Part shown: positions 55,706 to 56,485 of the stretch, piece after piece
Position numbering within the stretch: the first letter of the stretch is position 1
Layout: each line of letters opens with the position of its first letter
Position numbers and translations under genes: made by a program
DNA from: Piscirickettsiaceae bacterium
GTDB taxonomy: Bacteria > Pseudomonadota > Gammaproteobacteria > Nitrosococcales > Methylophagaceae
Assembly: GCA_024685995.1 (NCBI GenBank)
Contig: JAIBDY010000010.1
Span: 1 to 56,485 of the forward strand
Length of the DNA: 56,485 nucleotides
Direction of reading: 5' to 3'
The notes under the pieces: model-generated
The model's input: the letters and a program-made list of their open reading frames with translations, nothing else
Databases searched by the model: none
Told to the model about the DNA's origin: nothing

Positions 55706-55721
55706 TGTGAACCAATTCACA
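55706..55721. promoter_or_regulatory. CRP/Vfr-type consensus site upstream of the adhesin gene
   Basis: TGTGA-ACCAAT-TCACA is a perfect match to the CRP half-sites (TGTGA-N6-TCACA) and is itself a near-palindrome (TTGTGAA CCAA TTCACAA). It lies about 120 bp upstream of the LapA-like gene start, in a 248-bp AT-rich gap shared with the divergent FGE-fold gene, so it could act on either. No CRP gene is in the window. Confidence 0.55.
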
Positions 55722-55840
55722 AAAACTACCTAATTAGTACCGATGTACAATATTACTCAAACCATTTGAGATTTATCATTGCCTACAACAGTACGAACAA
55801 CATAATAAAAATAAATACGTCAAAAGTGGAGTAAACAATA

Positions 55841-56485
55841 ATGGCAATAGAAATTGGTACTATCAAAGCCTTAATTGGCAGCGCAATAGCCAAATCAGCC
55901 AACAGTGCAGATCGCATCCTACAGATTGGTGATGTCGTTTATCAAAACGACATTATCGTCACTGGCGAATTTGGTGCCGTAGAAATTGAGCTAACCGACG
56001 GTTCATTAATCGATTTAGGGCGAAACTCTGAGGCCACACTAAACCCAGAAGCACTCCGCCTTCAAGACACGCCTGAGAATGATGTAACCGCATTACAACA
56101 AGCTATACTTGATGGCGTAGATCCGACACAAGATGCCGAGCCCACTGCCGCAGGCCCAGAAACAATCGCTGGCAACGAAGGCACTAATATTGTGCAGGTT
56201 AAGCACCTAGCGCCAGAGACAACACCATCATCAGGTTTTGACACCCAAGGGATCGACTTTGCTTTCCCGGAAGGAATCGAGCAATTTGATAGCCTAATCG
56301 AAGGTAATGACAACACTGACAGCTTAGTTGCTGACAATGTGACTGCTACCGCCAATGAGGCAGGTCTGGCAACGGGAAGTGATGCTGCCAGCAATTCTGA
56401 AACTGTGGCAGGTCAATTAACTGTCGCTGGAGATAGCGTCACGTATGGCTTTACACCCGGTAATACCGGTGTAGGGAATAACGGC
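55841..56485 (+). CDS. LapA-like RTX adhesin, N-terminal retention module (partial, runs off window)
   Basis: Only the first 215 codons are inside the window. They match the retention module of LapA/BapA-type giant adhesins: MAIEIGTIKALIGSAIAKS, ILQIGDVVYQNDIIVTGEFG, IELTDGSLIDLGRNSEATL, and DVTALQQAILDGVDPTQDAE. The TAAG at residues 102-105 (PTAAGPE) is the LapG protease di-alanine site (AA at 103-104), followed by the family-type FDTQGIDFAFPE. SD GGAG precedes the ATG. The start of Asp/Asn/Thr-rich repeat sequence is visible. Type I secretion and c-di-GMP control via LapD/LapG are expected by family. Confidence 0.88.
   Translation, partial: MAIEIGTIKALIGSAIAKSANSADRILQIGDVVYQNDIIVTGEFGAVEIELTDGSLIDLGRNSEATLNPEALRLQDTPENDVTALQQAILDGVDPTQDAEPTAAGPETIAGNEGTNIVQVKHLAPETTPSSGFDTQGIDFAFPEGIEQFDSLIEGNDNTDSLVADNVTATANEAGLATGSDAASNSETVAGQLTVAGDSVTYGFTPGNTGVGNNG

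Overview
The window is chromosomal DNA from a gammaproteobacterium. The evidence is conserved gammaproteobacterial gene order: uvrC-pgsA-tRNA-Gly, rsxABCDGE-nth followed by a DUF1841 gene, ppnP/ubiK, and Rep and YifB proteins of typical length. A NhaD-type Na+/H+ antiporter and several TonB-dependent receptors suggest a marine or saline habitat. A Methylophaga- or Thiotrichales-like host would fit, but that is a guess. I saw no insertion sequence, prophage or CRISPR array.

Layout. 1-7.7 kb: tRNA-Gly, pgsA and uvrC on the minus strand; mfd and an overlapping radical SAM gene on the plus strand; and a small frameshifted gene. 7.7-10.1 kb: an oxidoreductase, a peroxiredoxin and rpiA. 10.2-14.6 kb: a three-gene signalling cassette of hybrid sensor kinase, single-domain response regulator and REC-HD-GYP protein. 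It is flanked on its far side by a decayed second copy of the rpiA 5' end. 14.9-19.7 kb: fructosamine kinase family protein, LMW protein tyrosine phosphatase, NhaD, a MaoC-like hydratase and DAHP synthase. 19.9-26.4 kb: the Rsx/Rnf electron-transport operon running into nth, a DUF1841 gene and an unknown gene. 26.5-30 kb: an MDR dehydrogenase, a cytochrome c5 cut short by TGA, a periplasmic thioredoxin-like protein and O-acetylhomoserine sulfhydrylase.

30-38.3 kb: a gene-decay patch, then a minus-strand iron-uptake operon (exbB, two exbD, tonB, siderophore receptor, FMN-dependent 2-hydroxy-acid oxidase, PiuC-type dioxygenase) behind a near-perfect Fur box, then a chromate-transporter remnant. 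38.3-44.2 kb: small unknowns, a TetR-like regulator paired with a membrane hydrolase, a membrane-protein pseudogene, a DUF808 protein, and ahpC/ahpF. 44.4-49.5 kb: rep, comM/yifB, a repeat-built coiled-coil lipoprotein, ppnP and ubiK. 49.6-53.4 kb: an operon of TonB-dependent receptor, Asp-box beta-propeller with a CxCC motif, and TlpA-like thioredoxin. 53.7 kb to the end: a PAS-GGDEF diguanylate cyclase, an FGE-fold protein without catalytic cysteines, and the start of a LapA-like adhesin with a consensus CRP-type site upstream.

Themes. Cyclic-di-GMP is made (GGDEF protein), degraded (HD-GYP protein) and probably sensed through LapG-type proteolysis of the adhesin. Iron and possibly another metal are imported through two TonB receptor loci. 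Several loci are visibly decaying: rpiA', a SEC-C gene, chrA, a membrane protein and the c5 tail. The least explained unit is the receptor/propeller/thioredoxin operon at 49.6-53.4 kb.
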